A stretch of 17,377 nt of DNA from the NCBI GenBank assembly GCA_003218615.1, contig QHOD01000007.1, positions 1 through 17,377 on the forward strand. Direction: 5' to 3'. The translations under genes were made by a program, and so were the position numbers. Below, piece after piece: positions 1 through 8,469 of this stretch (positions are counted from its first letter, which is position 1; the number at the start of each line of letters is the position of its first letter). This stretch comes from Verrucomicrobiota bacterium (GTDB taxonomy: Bacteria; Verrucomicrobiota; Verrucomicrobiia; Chthoniobacterales; UBA10450). The notes under the pieces are model-generated. The model ran no database searches. It was not told where the DNA came from and worked only from the letters and a program-made list of their open reading frames with translations.

Positions 1-1641
1 AATATCGACACCGACTTCAATCACCGTCGTACTGATTAATGCGCTAGAATCGCCGCCGCGAAAACGTTCCATGATCTTTTGCTTTTCCTCCGGCGGGACA
101 CGGCCATGGATCAATTCACAGGGATACGGACGCAACCGTTCTCGCCACAATTCGTACTCCGCGGCCGCGGCTTTCACATCCAATTTTTCACTCTCATCGA
201 TTAATGGATAGATCACGTAGAGCTGCCGCCCAGCCTCTAATTGCTTCCGCAAAAAACTTAGAACCTCGCCTAGCTTCGACTCATCCCGCACAGCAGTGAC
301 TATTTTTCCTCGATTGCGCGGCATCTCATCGATAATCGAAACATCAAGGTCACCGTAAACAGTCATAGTGAGCGTCCGTGGAATCGGCGTAGCTGTCATC
401 ACCAGCACGTCCGGCGCTGGCTCACGCGCTGTCAGTCGAGCGCGCTGGGCGACGCCGAACTTGTGTTGCTCGTCAATGACAACGAGTCCCAGATTCGAGA
501 ATGAGACAGTGTCGTAAAGCAGCGCGTGCGTGCCAATGAGCACGTTCGGATTTTCGTCAGCGACCATCAATGGAAGAAAACTTTCCTCCTGCCGCGCTGC
601 TGTTCGAAGCGCCATGTGTACTCCCAGCGGCTCGAGCCAGCGCCGCAACACATCGTAATGCTGCTCAGCCAAAATCTGTGTCGGTGCCATGAACGTGGCC
701 TGATACCCGGCTTCGATCGCGAGCAAGATCGCTGCTATTGCGACGACCGTTTTGCCCGAACCCACGTCCCCCTGCAACAAACGGTTCATCGCATGACTCG
801 CCGCCAGATCGCGCCGAATTTCCGCGATCACTTTTGTCTGCGCACCGGTCAGCTCGAACGGGAGTCCAGCTAGAAACTTCTCCAGCAGCGCACCAGCGCC
901 GCAGTGCGACCCACCAAGGCGAATGGACGATTCCGTTCGTCGCGACCCGATTAACATTTGCATTGCGAAGAATTCGGAGAGAACCAAATGCTCGCGCGCG
1001 GCGTCTCGCGCTTTCCAGTTCTCGGGGAAATGAAACGCGCGGATCGCGTCACCTCTTTCTCCATGAACAAGACCGGCTGGGGCGAGCGCTTTTATCGGTC
1101 CATCGGAAAGCTCATTTAACAGTCGGTAGATGATGCTGCGCAGTGTGCGCTGCGAAAGACCTTCGGTGGCAGGATAAATCGGTGTGATGCGCCGGAAATG
1201 GATCGAGATTTCCGCGTCGTTTTCGATCACTTCGAACTCCGGGTGATCCATGCAGATTCGCTTTCCACGGAGGCGCGGTTTGCCAAAGACAACAAGACGC
1301 TGGCCCGTCGCGATCATCTTTTGCACGTAATGCAGGTTGAACCAGCGGCACACGAGCGGTTCGCTCAGGGCGTTTGCGTGGGACTCTTGCAGAGTTGCCT
1401 CGAAGATTTTTTTCCATCCGCCAAAACGGCGCAGCGAAGTTTTGATTACTTCGCCGCAAAGACAAATGGGAACGTCGCTTTCCTCATGCGGAAATTTCGG
1501 AAACTCCGTTCGGTCTTCGTGACGACGTGGAAAATGCGTGAGCAAATCCTCTACGATCTCGATGCCGAGACGACGTAGCGCCAGAAGTTTCGGGCGCGGA
1601 ATCCAACCTAATTCCTCAAGTTTTTCTGAGATGTCGATCAT
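1..1641 (-). CDS. recG: ATP-dependent DNA helicase RecG, C-terminus beyond window edge
   Basis: RecG is a superfamily 2 helicase that remodels branched DNA, including stalled forks and Holliday junctions. The minus-strand frame is open from ATG 1641 to the left edge, giving 547 codons of a protein usually near 700 residues. Visible parts: an N-terminal OB-fold wedge region (roughly residues 50-150), Walker A GDVGSGKT (about 291-298), the DEQH box followed by KFGVAQR (about 388), the TATPIPRT motif III (about 412), and the start of the second helicase domain ending in TTVIEVGVDI. Only the last helicase motifs and the C-terminal region are missing. No earlier in-frame start was found, and there is no clear Shine-Dalgarno before 1641. 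It lies 155 bp downstream of recJ on the same strand, so co-transcription is likely. No frame break was seen. Family assignment is very secure. Confidence 0.96.
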   Translation of the reverse strand, partial: MIDISEKLEELGWIPRPKLLALRRLGIEIVEDLLTHFPRRHEDRTEFPKFPHEESDVPICLCGEVIKTSLRRFGGWKKIFEATLQESHANALSEPLVCRWFNLHYVQKMIATGQRLVVFGKPRLRGKRICMDHPEFEVIENDAEISIHFRRITPIYPATEGLSQRTLRSIIYRLLNELSDGPIKALAPAGLVHGERGDAIRAFHFPENWKARDAAREHLVLSEFFAMQMLIGSRRTESSIRLGGSHCGAGALLEKFLAGLPFELTGAQTKVIAEIRRDLAASHAMNRLLQGDVGSGKTVVAIAAILLAIEAGYQATFMAPTQILAEQHYDVLRRWLEPLGVHMALRTAARQEESFLPLMVADENPNVLIGTHALLYDTVSFSNLGLVVIDEQHKFGVAQRARLTAREPAPDVLVMTATPIPRTLTMTVYGDLDVSIIDEMPRNRGKIVTAVRDESKLGEVLSFLRKQLEAGRQLYVIYPLIDESEKLDVKAAAAEYELWRERLRPYPCELIHGRVPPEEKQKIMERFRGGDSSALISTTVIEVGVDI

Positions 1642-1685
1642 CGAACAGCACAGCTTTAGCCCTGAATGTACATCACCTCACAACC

Positions 1686-1800
1686 TCGAAGCGCCAAGCT
1701 TCAATCCGCAGAGAGATTCCAAGCTCCAATAATCAATGGACACCGCACTGCTCGTTTTGAGTTCTAACGATTGATGTTTCTCTGGAACTTGGTGCTTCAA
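1686..1800. repeat. Inverted heptamer array between recJ and recG
   Basis: The left arm is built of near-heptamers on the plus strand: AAGCGCC, AAGCTTC, AATCCGC (1689-1709), then AAGCTCC, AATAATC, AATGGAC (1721-1741). The right arm (1771-1800) reads as the same kind of unit on the minus strand, for example AAGCACC and AAGTTCC. Comparing 1686-1702 with the reverse complement of the right arm gives 13 identities in 17. CAGAGA also occurs in both arms. The right arm overlaps the recJ stop codon. The transcript could fold into a long imperfect stem, so it may act as an attenuator or processing site, or it may be a dispersed intergenic repeat. Confidence 0.6.
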
Positions 1801-3509
1801 TTTGGCTCCGCCGTCCGCACCGCCTGGACCTGCATGCCCAACGTAATTTCGCCTTCGTATTCATCCGCTCGGATCCGAAATGCGATGTCCCACGGCGCAG
1901 GCGGCAGCGGCGTCTTTGCCGAATCGAAGTAGACCGCGCGCCGATGATGATTGCGCTGGCGCAGGCGCAAAATGAGATGCTTCTCCTTTACCGCCTGCGG
2001 CGGCGCGACCGGCTCGACTTCGCGGGCAAAAAAAAGCGGCGTCGGATTTCCATTGCCGAATGGCTGGAGCATTTCATGCCAGTGGAGAAAATCGCCATTG
2101 AGTTCAGAAAACGCGAGCTCATGATCGATGCGCAAATTTGCCGCGGCGGATAAATCCTCATCTGACAAAAGTTCGCGCGCCGCGCGATGAAAAGCTTTCG
2201 AAAAAAGGTCGAGGTCTTTCTCTTGCATCGTTAGGCCAGCTGCCATTTCATGTCCGCCGAACTTCTGCAAAGCTCCACTGCAGCGGTTCAACGCTTCAAC
2301 CAAGTTAAGACCTTCGATACTGCGCCCACTGCCCTTTCCGATGCCGTTTGCCTCGAACCCGATCACAATCGCCGGCCGATGATATTTCCTGGAAATTCGC
2401 GACGCGACAATTCCCAGCACGCCCGCATGCCACTCGCGTGCCCACACGACAATTGCCGCATCACGCATCGGATCAAACTCGCGTCTGATCTGCTCCTCGG
2501 CGGCAAACAAGACTTGCTTTTCAATTTCCTGCCGCGCCCGATTTTGCTTGTCGAGAAAATCAGCGAGCGCGGCAGCTTCCATTTCATCCTTTGTGAGAAG
2601 AAGCTGCAACGACTTCTCAGCTGTGCTCAATCGTCCTGCCGCGTTCAGTCGAGGTCCAAGCCGGAATCCGATATCTTCCGGTAAAATCGGCAGCCGGGTT
2701 CCGCTGACCTCGATTAATTTTCTCAAACCAGGCCTGGACGATCTGGAAATTTCGATGGCGCCGCGGCGGACGAAAGTCCGGTTTTCCCCTCGCAATGCGA
2801 CGATATCGGCGACAGTGCCAAGCGCAACAAGGTCAAGTTTCGATTTGAGATCGAAATCGGGGAGCGGCCTCGTTTTCAAAAGCGCATGACAGAGTTTAAA
2901 AACGATCCCAACGCTGCACAGGTCACGAAACGGCGATTCTGGATCGATTTTTGGATTCACGATTGCGGCGCAATCAGGCAACGCCGATTTGGGTTCATGA
3001 TGATCCAGCACGATCACGTCCACGCCGCGTCGCGCAAGATCGACAATCTCGCTTACGGACGACGTGCCGCAGTCCACCGCAACCAAAAGCTTAGGATGAT
3101 GCTGCTCTAGACAACGCTCCACGCTTTCGCGGCTCAAGCCGTAGCCTTCCTCCATCCGCAATGGTAAAAATAAGTGCGGATTTGCGCCATAAGCGAGCAG
3201 CATTTCTGCGAGGAGCGCGACCGATGTCACTCCATCGACGTCGTAGTCCCCGAAAAGGACGATGCGCTCATGTTGATCCAGCGCGCCGAAAATGCGCTCG
3301 ACGGCTGCTTGCATGTTTGGAAGCAAAAACGGATCGCTCAACGAGCTGAGACGCGGTTGCAGGAACGTTTTGACTTCCCCCGTGCTCGCAAAGCCTTTGC
3401 GCATCAACAGCCGCGCGATGCAAGGCGAGCCGCAGATCTCAGTCCACGGAATTCCCGACGCGTCGGGATTCAGCTCCTCGGGCGGCGCAATGATCCATCG
3501 GCGTTGCAC
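1797..3509 (-). CDS. recJ: Single-stranded-DNA-specific exonuclease RecJ
   Basis: RecJ degrades single-stranded DNA 5' to 3' in recombination and mismatch or base-excision repair. It belongs to the DHH phosphoesterase superfamily. Numbered from GTG 3509 (570 residues; E. coli RecJ is of similar size), the metal-binding motifs are intact: DYDVDG (88-93), the VAVDCGTS aspartate (146) and the DHH triad (169-171). The DHHA1 part shows WHAGVLGIVASR (360-371) and GGHEMAAG (418-425), followed by the OB-like C-terminal domain. The frame is open further upstream to another GTG at 3566, which would add 19 residues. Neither start has a well-placed Shine-Dalgarno. I chose 3509 because RecJ proteins usually start close to a segment resembling QRRWII. 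It is probably the first gene of a recJ-recG unit. Confidence 0.95.
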   Translation of the reverse strand: MQRRWIIAPPEELNPDASGIPWTEICGSPCIARLLMRKGFASTGEVKTFLQPRLSSLSDPFLLPNMQAAVERIFGALDQHERIVLFGDYDVDGVTSVALLAEMLLAYGANPHLFLPLRMEEGYGLSRESVERCLEQHHPKLLVAVDCGTSSVSEIVDLARRGVDVIVLDHHEPKSALPDCAAIVNPKIDPESPFRDLCSVGIVFKLCHALLKTRPLPDFDLKSKLDLVALGTVADIVALRGENRTFVRRGAIEISRSSRPGLRKLIEVSGTRLPILPEDIGFRLGPRLNAAGRLSTAEKSLQLLLTKDEMEAAALADFLDKQNRARQEIEKQVLFAAEEQIRREFDPMRDAAIVVWAREWHAGVLGIVASRISRKYHRPAIVIGFEANGIGKGSGRSIEGLNLVEALNRCSGALQKFGGHEMAAGLTMQEKDLDLFSKAFHRAARELLSDEDLSAAANLRIDHELAFSELNGDFLHWHEMLQPFGNGNPTPLFFAREVEPVAPPQAVKEKHLILRLRQRNHHRRAVYFDSAKTPLPPAPWDIAFRIRADEYEGEITLGMQVQAVRTAEPN

Positions 3510-3651
3510 CGTAAATTTTCTGGGCAGATCTCCACTGATTAGGTTCCTCTCTATGCGGCTTAGCACCGATTACTTTAGGTGCCCCAGATTTTCCGGCAAG
3601 GCCACCGTCAACGAGTAGAGCGGATCGCGGCAGCCAAGTTGCCAAGCTGCT

Positions 3652-4428
3652 TTAGTGTAAGTTAGACCGCCAGGGTTGGTGGAGCTCGTAGGCAGCGAGC
3701 CGGCGTTGGTATCGGGCGACCTGGCGTTGGTAAGCGGCGCGCCGACGCTCGGGGTCTTTGATGGCCCATGTTTCCTCATGCGCACGCGCAATCGCCTGCT
3801 GTTGGAATCGAATCGCTGAATCGAAGTCGCCTGCTTCAGCTTGCGCTGCTGCCAAAGTGTCAATATAAGCCGCCTCTGCCGAACTCGTGTCGTTGCACGC
3901 GCTTTTCGCGTCTGATACAGCCTGCTTGGCATTTCGGAAAGAAGCATCAGGACATGTTGCCCGAAGCCAGGCTCGACTGTTGAGCGCGAAGGCGCAGTTC
4001 CGCGGCAATGACTGCGGAGTGATGCTTATAATCCGATCATAATCAGCGAGGGCGCGGCCGTAATTGCCCAAGTGTTCATATATTTGACCACGCAGCACCT
4101 GTGCCAGAAGAATACCCGGCGCGAGGCGGAGCACCGTATTCAAATCTTGAATGGCTAGGTCGAATTTTTGCTGATGCGCGAAGACATTAACACGATTGAG
4201 ATATAGTGGCCATGCCTTCGGGTCCTGAGCAATCGCAGCATCGAAAAATTGACGGGCTTTTTCATAATCGCCCTTATCCACCAACTCGACTCCCTTATTC
4301 ATAGTCCTGCCAAGGGATGGGTAGTTCAACTGGGCAAAAGCTCGTCGCGTCGGCGAAGCTTCGTCCGCCTGCACATGAAGGACGCTGCCGACGAGGACCA
4401 TCATGCTCAATGCGTATTTAGTTTTCAA
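3652..4428 (-). CDS. Exported tetratricopeptide-repeat protein
   Basis: This 258-residue protein has a probable Sec signal peptide, with a short basic start, a hydrophobic core over residues 6-18 and a likely cleavage after VQA (residue 21). About four TPR units follow (roughly 42-75, 76-109, 110-143 and 184-217). The stretch SRAWLRATCPD (151-161) followed by YIDTLAAAQAEAGDFDSAI (188-206) is a pattern I associate with Verrucomicrobiota and Planctomycetota TPR proteins. TPRs mediate protein-protein contacts, and no catalytic domain is visible, so the partner is unknown. The C-terminus is basic. The start is TTG 4428; the first in-frame ATG (4404) would remove the positive N-region of the signal peptide. 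It is divergent from the lipoprotein gene, and the roughly 160 bp between them must hold both promoters, although no convincing -35/-10 pair stood out. Confidence 0.85.
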   Translation of the reverse strand: MKTKYALSMMVLVGSVLHVQADEASPTRRAFAQLNYPSLGRTMNKGVELVDKGDYEKARQFFDAAIAQDPKAWPLYLNRVNVFAHQQKFDLAIQDLNTVLRLAPGILLAQVLRGQIYEHLGNYGRALADYDRIISITPQSLPRNCAFALNSRAWLRATCPDASFRNAKQAVSDAKSACNDTSSAEAAYIDTLAAAQAEAGDFDSAIRFQQQAIARAHEETWAIKDPERRRAAYQRQVARYQRRLAAYELHQPWRSNLH

Positions 4429-4588
4429 TGGGCGCCATTTTTAATTTCCAGATCAGAAGCGGCAAGGCAAAAGATCGAAATTCGGAGCCAAGGATAAGCA
4501 GCGCAGAGAACTTCCTGAAAAAAATGCAGCATATCGCTTGCAACGTGGCTGCTGCAATCACGCTCTACTCGACAAATGGCGATTTTCG

Positions 4589-5122
4589 ATGCAAACACCA
4601 CGCATGATTAAAGCAACGCCGATCCTATTAGGACACTACCGGATTCTAGCTATTGGCGTCGTGGCAGCAATCACCGCTGGCTGCGCAAACAGCAAACCTG
4701 GCGGTGCAACCGCGCAATCTGCCGCCGCTGAGCAAGATTACGAACAGCTGTCGGGGACGTGGCAATTGACTCACGCTGTCGTGAATGGTCGTTCTGTGCC
4801 CGCGAGCGTGCTGCGAAATACAATCCTCATCACGGATCGCAATACATTTCGGTTTCCAAAGGCGAGCGGCGTCGGGACGCATCCTGCTGGGCTCTTCACC
4901 GTCAATCCGGATACGAGACCAAAACAAGTGGACTCGATTGCAGAGGGCGGTCCAAAGGCCGGTCAATTAACGCGCGGTATATACGAGATTCTGGATGCGA
5001 ACCATAAGCGCGCCTGCTGGGGACCAACCGGCGGTCCGCGACCGACAGAGTTCAAATCTCCTCCAGGCAGCGGGCGGATTCTTCAATATTGGAAAAAGAT
5101 AGGGCCCGTGCCTTCGACGTAA
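4589..5122 (+). CDS. TIGR03067-type putative lipoprotein
   Basis: Starting at ATG 4589, a hydrophobic segment leads to ITAGC, a lipobox-like site with the cysteine near residue 32. Threonine at the -3 position is unusual, so lipidation is likely but not certain. The mature part matches the pattern of the TIGR03067 domain, described mainly from Planctomycetota and Verrucomicrobiota: it opens with LSGTWQLTHAVVNGR, continues through FTVNPDTRPKQVD and GIYEI, and closes with RPTEFKSPPGSG. The function of that domain is not known. An in-frame TTG at 4538 gives 17 more residues but would place a less suitable stretch before the signal segment; ATG 4604 is another option. No strong Shine-Dalgarno supports any of them. 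The DUF2939 gene follows after 66 bp on the same strand, and both products appear envelope-directed. Confidence 0.85.
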   Translation: MQTPRMIKATPILLGHYRILAIGVVAAITAGCANSKPGGATAQSAAAEQDYEQLSGTWQLTHAVVNGRSVPASVLRNTILITDRNTFRFPKASGVGTHPAGLFTVNPDTRPKQVDSIAEGGPKAGQLTRGIYEILDANHKRACWGPTGGPRPTEFKSPPGSGRILQYWKKIGPVPST

Positions 5123-5188
5123 TCTTTCAGACGCCTCGACACTCACGAGAGACATTCTATGTGCCGTCGGAAGGATCGGAGTTTTTAA

Positions 5189-5716
5189 ATGAGATTCATT
5201 CGCTGGGTAGCACTCATTTGCGTTGTTCTCCTGCTCCTTTATGGCGTATCGCCGTACGTTTCATTCTGGCAATTCACCGTCGCGCTTCGATCAAATAATA
5301 CAGCAGCGCTCAGCGCACGCGTCGATTTTCCAGCTGTTCGCGAATCATTGAAAGCGCAGCTGATCAAGTGGTTTTCTCCGGCAGGGATGACTGAGATGCC
5401 GATCAAGAACAAGCGGCTTGCCAGATTAGCTCGATCGATTACGCCAGAGTTTATTAACGTTATAGTTGACGCTTATGTTACCCCCGAAGGTCTCAGGGCG
5501 CTCATCACCGACCCGAAAGCCGTGAAGGAGATCCGCTCCCCGCAGCAGCTGCACATCGGTCAACCCGTGGATTGGTCAAAGGTCCGTTACGCGTTCTTTA
5601 CGAGTCCGCGGGTTTTCGCGGTTAATCTGGAGGGAGTCAAGCTCCGATTCCGTTTTAGCGGGCTCCGCTGGCGTCTCGACAAGGTGGATCTCGGCTTGAG
5701 CAAGGCGAAGAGTTGA
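5189..5716 (+). CDS. DUF2939-family membrane-anchored protein
   Basis: This 175-residue protein begins with a single hydrophobic segment (about residues 5-20) that acts as an anchor or uncleaved signal. It continues with YGVSPYVSFWQFTVAL, then a run of small residues and ARVDFPAVRESLKAQL, which is the signature of the DUF2939 family. That family has no established function; the proteins are thought to sit at the inner membrane facing the periplasm. A GGAG Shine-Dalgarno seven bases before ATG 5189 supports the start, one of the clearer ribosome-binding sites in the window. The gene converges on the penicillin-binding protein gene with only 11 bp between the stop codons, so there is no room for separate intergenic terminators. 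Confidence 0.85.
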   Translation: MRFIRWVALICVVLLLLYGVSPYVSFWQFTVALRSNNTAALSARVDFPAVRESLKAQLIKWFSPAGMTEMPIKNKRLARLARSITPEFINVIVDAYVTPEGLRALITDPKAVKEIRSPQQLHIGQPVDWSKVRYAFFTSPRVFAVNLEGVKLRFRFSGLRWRLDKVDLGLSKAKS

Positions 5717-5727
5717 ACCTGTGCTCC

Positions 5728-7899
5728 CTATCTTCCGCCGAAAAGTCTCCGGAACGATCTAAAGAAACGACCGGGGAAGGTTGCCGCTTTCTGCGGGAAC
5801 GGTGTGAATCTCTGCGCAAATGGCCACTGCTCCCCGCCATGTATCTGACACGCAGCGGTCGGCACCTTGTCGATGGGCAAGTCGATATCATAAGCAGTCC
5901 CCGCCGCCTGACAGCCGGTGGTGGCGAGCTGATTGGAAATCGAACAGACGGTGGCGCGCTGGATCGACATCGTCGGTTGCAACGGCTTGGCGGGATAATG
6001 GTCTGCCGCTCTGTTCATCACCTGTGTCCAGACCGGCAGCGCGAGTGCGGCGCCGTAACCGTGCGGAATAATCGTGGTCGGCTGATCAAACCCGACCCAA
6101 ACCCCGCACGTCAGCGTGCTGGTATAACCGAGAAACCAAGCATCTTTGTAATCGTTAGTCGTGCCGGTTTTGCCGGCTGCCGGTAATCTGAAACCCAATG
6201 ATCGTGCACTCGCGGCAGTGCCGCTTGTTAAGACTTGCTCCATTAATTGCGAGGTCATCCAAGCCGCGCTTGGATCGAGCGCTGGCGCGGAGATATGCGC
6301 GGCGCGAAAAATCGGTTTGTGCCGCTGATCATCGATGCGCTCGATGATGTAAGCCTGCTTGCGCACTCCGGCGTTCGGAAAAGCGGAGTAAGCCGCGGTA
6401 AGATCCTTCAGGTTTGTCTCGAATGAACCGATGTAAATCGCGGGCCCGTGCGGAACATTTTGCGAGAGACCGAGTGTATTGGCGATTTTTTTTACGGAAT
6501 CAAGCCCGGCGAATTGACCAACACGCACACTCATGGTGTTGCGCGAATGGATGAGACCGTAGGAGCATGGCAGGACACCACCATAAGTTCCATCGGAGTT
6601 CCCGGGTGACCAATTTCCGGCGCCTTCGATTTCACCAGGCTGAATCGGACCGTCGCTAATTGCAGCACCCGGCAGAAGGCCGTGGCTGAAAGCGATTGTA
6701 TAAACGAATGGTTTAAACGCAGAACCGACCTGCCGATTGGTGGGAGCGAGCGCGCGATTGAATTTGCTTTGCGCGTAATCGCGGCCACCCACCAGCGCCC
6801 GAATGCCTCCGGTTGCGTTGTCGATCGTAACGACCGCGCCTTCCAAATACGGCATGGACGAATCCCCTTCCCCGTTCTCCGGCGGCTGATAACTCGCCTT
6901 CAGCGGATGATGGAAGTTGGATTGATGCTCGATTTTTGTGAGCTGCGTCTCCAGCGCCTGCTGCGCGGCGTTTTGGACGGCCGAATCGAGCGTCGTGTAA
7001 ATCGAAAGTCCGCCGTGATCGATCTGATCTTGTGTCAACAGCTGATTCAAATCGCGTTGCACTGCGTCCATTGCGTAATTCTCCTGGATGAAAGGCAGAC
7101 GTTTGGGATGCGGAGTAATTTTCGCGATCTTTGCCTGTTCGGCTTGCGCCGGCGTAATTTTTTTCAAGGCGACCATGCGATCCAACACGGCGTTGCCCTG
7201 CATCGTTGCGCCTTGCGGATTTTTCAGCGGTGAAAAACGATTTGGACTGCGGATCAATCCTGCGAGGATCGCGGCTTCAGAAAGATTCAGCTTCGATGCG
7301 TTTTTGCCAAAGTAAGCTTGTGAGGCGGTCTCAACCCCATAACAGCCGGTGCCGAAATAGATCCGATTGATGTAGAGCTCGAGAATCTGCTGCTTGGTAA
7401 ACTGATGCTCGATCCGGAGCGCGACCATTGCCTCCAACAATTTTCGGCTGATGGTGCGGCCACCGAGTGGAAGACTGTTACGCGCGAGCTGCTGGGTGAT
7501 GCTGCTGGCGCCTTCCTTGGCCGAGCCGCTCAGGACATCGTGAACCAGAGCACGCAGGATTCCCTTCCAATCGATTCCTTTGTGCTCGTAGAAGCGAGCG
7601 TCTTCACGCGTTAGCACCGCAGCAATAAAAAGCGGCGAGACCTCGTTAAGCGAGACCTTCAGACGGTTCGCACCGGCGAGACGACTGTAGATTTTCCCAT
7701 CGACATCAAAGACGGTGTTTCGCTCCGGCATTTCGCCGACCTTTTTCATGTCGAACGTCTGGGCCCAAGCTCCGTAAAACAAAAAAACAGCGAAACCGCC
7801 CGCGACGACTACAGCCAGCAGCGTGATCTTCCAGCCGTAGCGGAAAAGGCGGTTTCCGCTTTTCTTCTTTCCGGGTCGGAGACGCGCGAAGAATTTCAT
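5728..7899 (-). CDS. Bifunctional class A penicillin-binding protein (PBP1A family)
   Basis: This 723-residue enzyme would polymerise glycan strands from lipid II and cross-link them in the periplasm. It has a basic cytoplasmic tail, one membrane helix (about 25-43), a GT51 transglycosylase and a transpeptidase. GT51 motifs: EDARFYEHKGID with catalytic Glu99, GASSITQQLARN (130-141), RKLLEAMVALRIE, then ELYINRIYFG. Transpeptidase motifs: SAFK with acyl-enzyme Ser393, SRN (452-454) and KTGTT (577-581). Every catalytic residue I checked is present. The C-terminus is basic and aromatic, with cysteines at 652, 663 and 684. The start is ATG 7899 without a visible Shine-Dalgarno. The gene probably forms its own unit; its upstream region holds the 8-9 nt unit array, which begins only 9 bp before the ATG. 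Confidence 0.96.
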   Translation of the reverse strand: MKFFARLRPGKKKSGNRLFRYGWKITLLAVVVAGGFAVFLFYGAWAQTFDMKKVGEMPERNTVFDVDGKIYSRLAGANRLKVSLNEVSPLFIAAVLTREDARFYEHKGIDWKGILRALVHDVLSGSAKEGASSITQQLARNSLPLGGRTISRKLLEAMVALRIEHQFTKQQILELYINRIYFGTGCYGVETASQAYFGKNASKLNLSEAAILAGLIRSPNRFSPLKNPQGATMQGNAVLDRMVALKKITPAQAEQAKIAKITPHPKRLPFIQENYAMDAVQRDLNQLLTQDQIDHGGLSIYTTLDSAVQNAAQQALETQLTKIEHQSNFHHPLKASYQPPENGEGDSSMPYLEGAVVTIDNATGGIRALVGGRDYAQSKFNRALAPTNRQVGSAFKPFVYTIAFSHGLLPGAAISDGPIQPGEIEGAGNWSPGNSDGTYGGVLPCSYGLIHSRNTMSVRVGQFAGLDSVKKIANTLGLSQNVPHGPAIYIGSFETNLKDLTAAYSAFPNAGVRKQAYIIERIDDQRHKPIFRAAHISAPALDPSAAWMTSQLMEQVLTSGTAASARSLGFRLPAAGKTGTTNDYKDAWFLGYTSTLTCGVWVGFDQPTTIIPHGYGAALALPVWTQVMNRAADHYPAKPLQPTMSIQRATVCSISNQLATTGCQAAGTAYDIDLPIDKVPTAACQIHGGEQWPFAQRFTPFPQKAATFPGRFFRSFRRLFGGR

Positions 7900-7907
7900 C
7901 GCTGAAA

Positions 7908-7992
7908 GGTTAAAAAAGTTAGAAGAGTTACAAGGTTAAAACGGTTCAACCTTTTGACTCTTTGACCTCTCAACGGCTCAACGATTCAACCC
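7908..7992. repeat. Inverted array of 8-9 nt GTT units
   Basis: On the plus strand the first half reads as successive units GTTAAAAAA, GTTAGAAGA, GTTACAAG, GTTAAAACG and GTTCAACC (7909-7951). After that, the units appear on the other strand: read in reverse complement, 7952-7992 gives GTTGA-type units and GTCAAA-type units. A small hairpin, AAGGTT with AACCTT, sits at the centre. The array fills most of the 119 bp between the glutaredoxin stop and the PBP start, so it lies in the PBP 5' leader if the PBP is expressed from this interval. It shares its architecture with the elements at 1686-1800 and 15760-15817. Confidence 0.6.
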
Positions 7993-8018
7993 TTTTAGCG
8001 TTGTAATGCTTTTGACAA

Positions 8019-8354
8019 TCAGAAATTGAGCTTCACCGCGCCTTCGTGCTGCTCGGTCGGGCACGGCGCATTGGTCGGGACGTCCGTTGCTGCGTCGCTT
8101 GCCCGGACAATTTTATTGTCGATCAAGTACTGCTCGATTTCCTCGCCGCTCACATCCGCGAGCATTTTGCCATTAATTTCAACACAAGGAGAAAGCGGCT
8201 GACCGCTCTTGGTTTCCATTTCCCAGCGAAACGCCGGATTTTGAATAATATCCTTCTCTGTGTAGGGAAGATTATATTTTGCCAGAACGGCGCGCACGCC
8301 GGCACTCCAGCCGCAATAGGTTTTGAGGTAAGCAGTGATTTGAGGCGTATCCAT
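8019..8354 (-). CDS. Glutaredoxin-like protein with CGWS active site
   Basis: This small (111 residues from ATG 8354) thioredoxin-fold protein starts with a beta strand (ITAYLKTY) leading directly to the active site CGWS at residues 14-17. The second active-site cysteine is replaced by serine, as in monothiol-type glutaredoxins. The LSPCVEING segment supplies the cis-proline characteristic of the fold and an extra cysteine beside it. GEEIEQYL forms the C-terminal helix. A roughly 30-residue tail with the sequence APCPTEQHEG follows and is longer than in minimal glutaredoxins. It may reduce or glutathionylate proteins or handle iron-sulfur clusters; which of these cannot be told from sequence. 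An in-frame ATG at 8372 would add six residues. Neither start has a Shine-Dalgarno. Confidence 0.85.
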   Translation of the reverse strand: MDTPQITAYLKTYCGWSAGVRAVLAKYNLPYTEKDIIQNPAFRWEMETKSGQPLSPCVEINGKMLADVSGEEIEQYLIDNKIVRASDAATDVPTNAPCPTEQHEGAVKLNF

Positions 8355-8439
8355 TTGCGCAAAGTGTAGCATGAAAAGGAAAAAATTACAGTCTAGGAAT
8401 TAAAACAGGAATGACACGATTGAGGGTTCAGGCTCAGAA

Positions 8440-8469
8440 TTCGTGTTTATTCGTGTTCAGTCGCGGTTA
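8440..8469. repeat. Short tandem decamer-like repeat at sigma-factor stop
   Basis: Three imperfect units lie in tandem: TTCGTGTTTA, TTCGTGTTCAG and TCGCGGTTAC. They occupy the spacer between the sigma-factor and glutaredoxin genes and run into the sigma stop codon (8467-8469). This may be a remnant of a dispersed intergenic repeat. No function is implied. Confidence 0.45.

Noticed and set aside
3570..3947. Minus-strand frame overlapping the 3' part of the TPR gene and extending towards recJ
   Set aside because: The TPR frame has coherent repeats through its C-terminus, and the other frame has no recognisable domain or start signal. I also looked for a tRNA at 3567-3651 and found no cloverleaf.
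4429..4588. Divergent promoters between the TPR and lipoprotein genes
   Set aside because: Both promoters should lie here, but no -35/-10 pair with acceptable spacing stood out, so none was annotated.
6682..7233. 183-codon plus-strand frame opposite the PBP gene
   Set aside because: The PBP frame carries all catalytic motifs, and the plus-strand frame is a compositional shadow.
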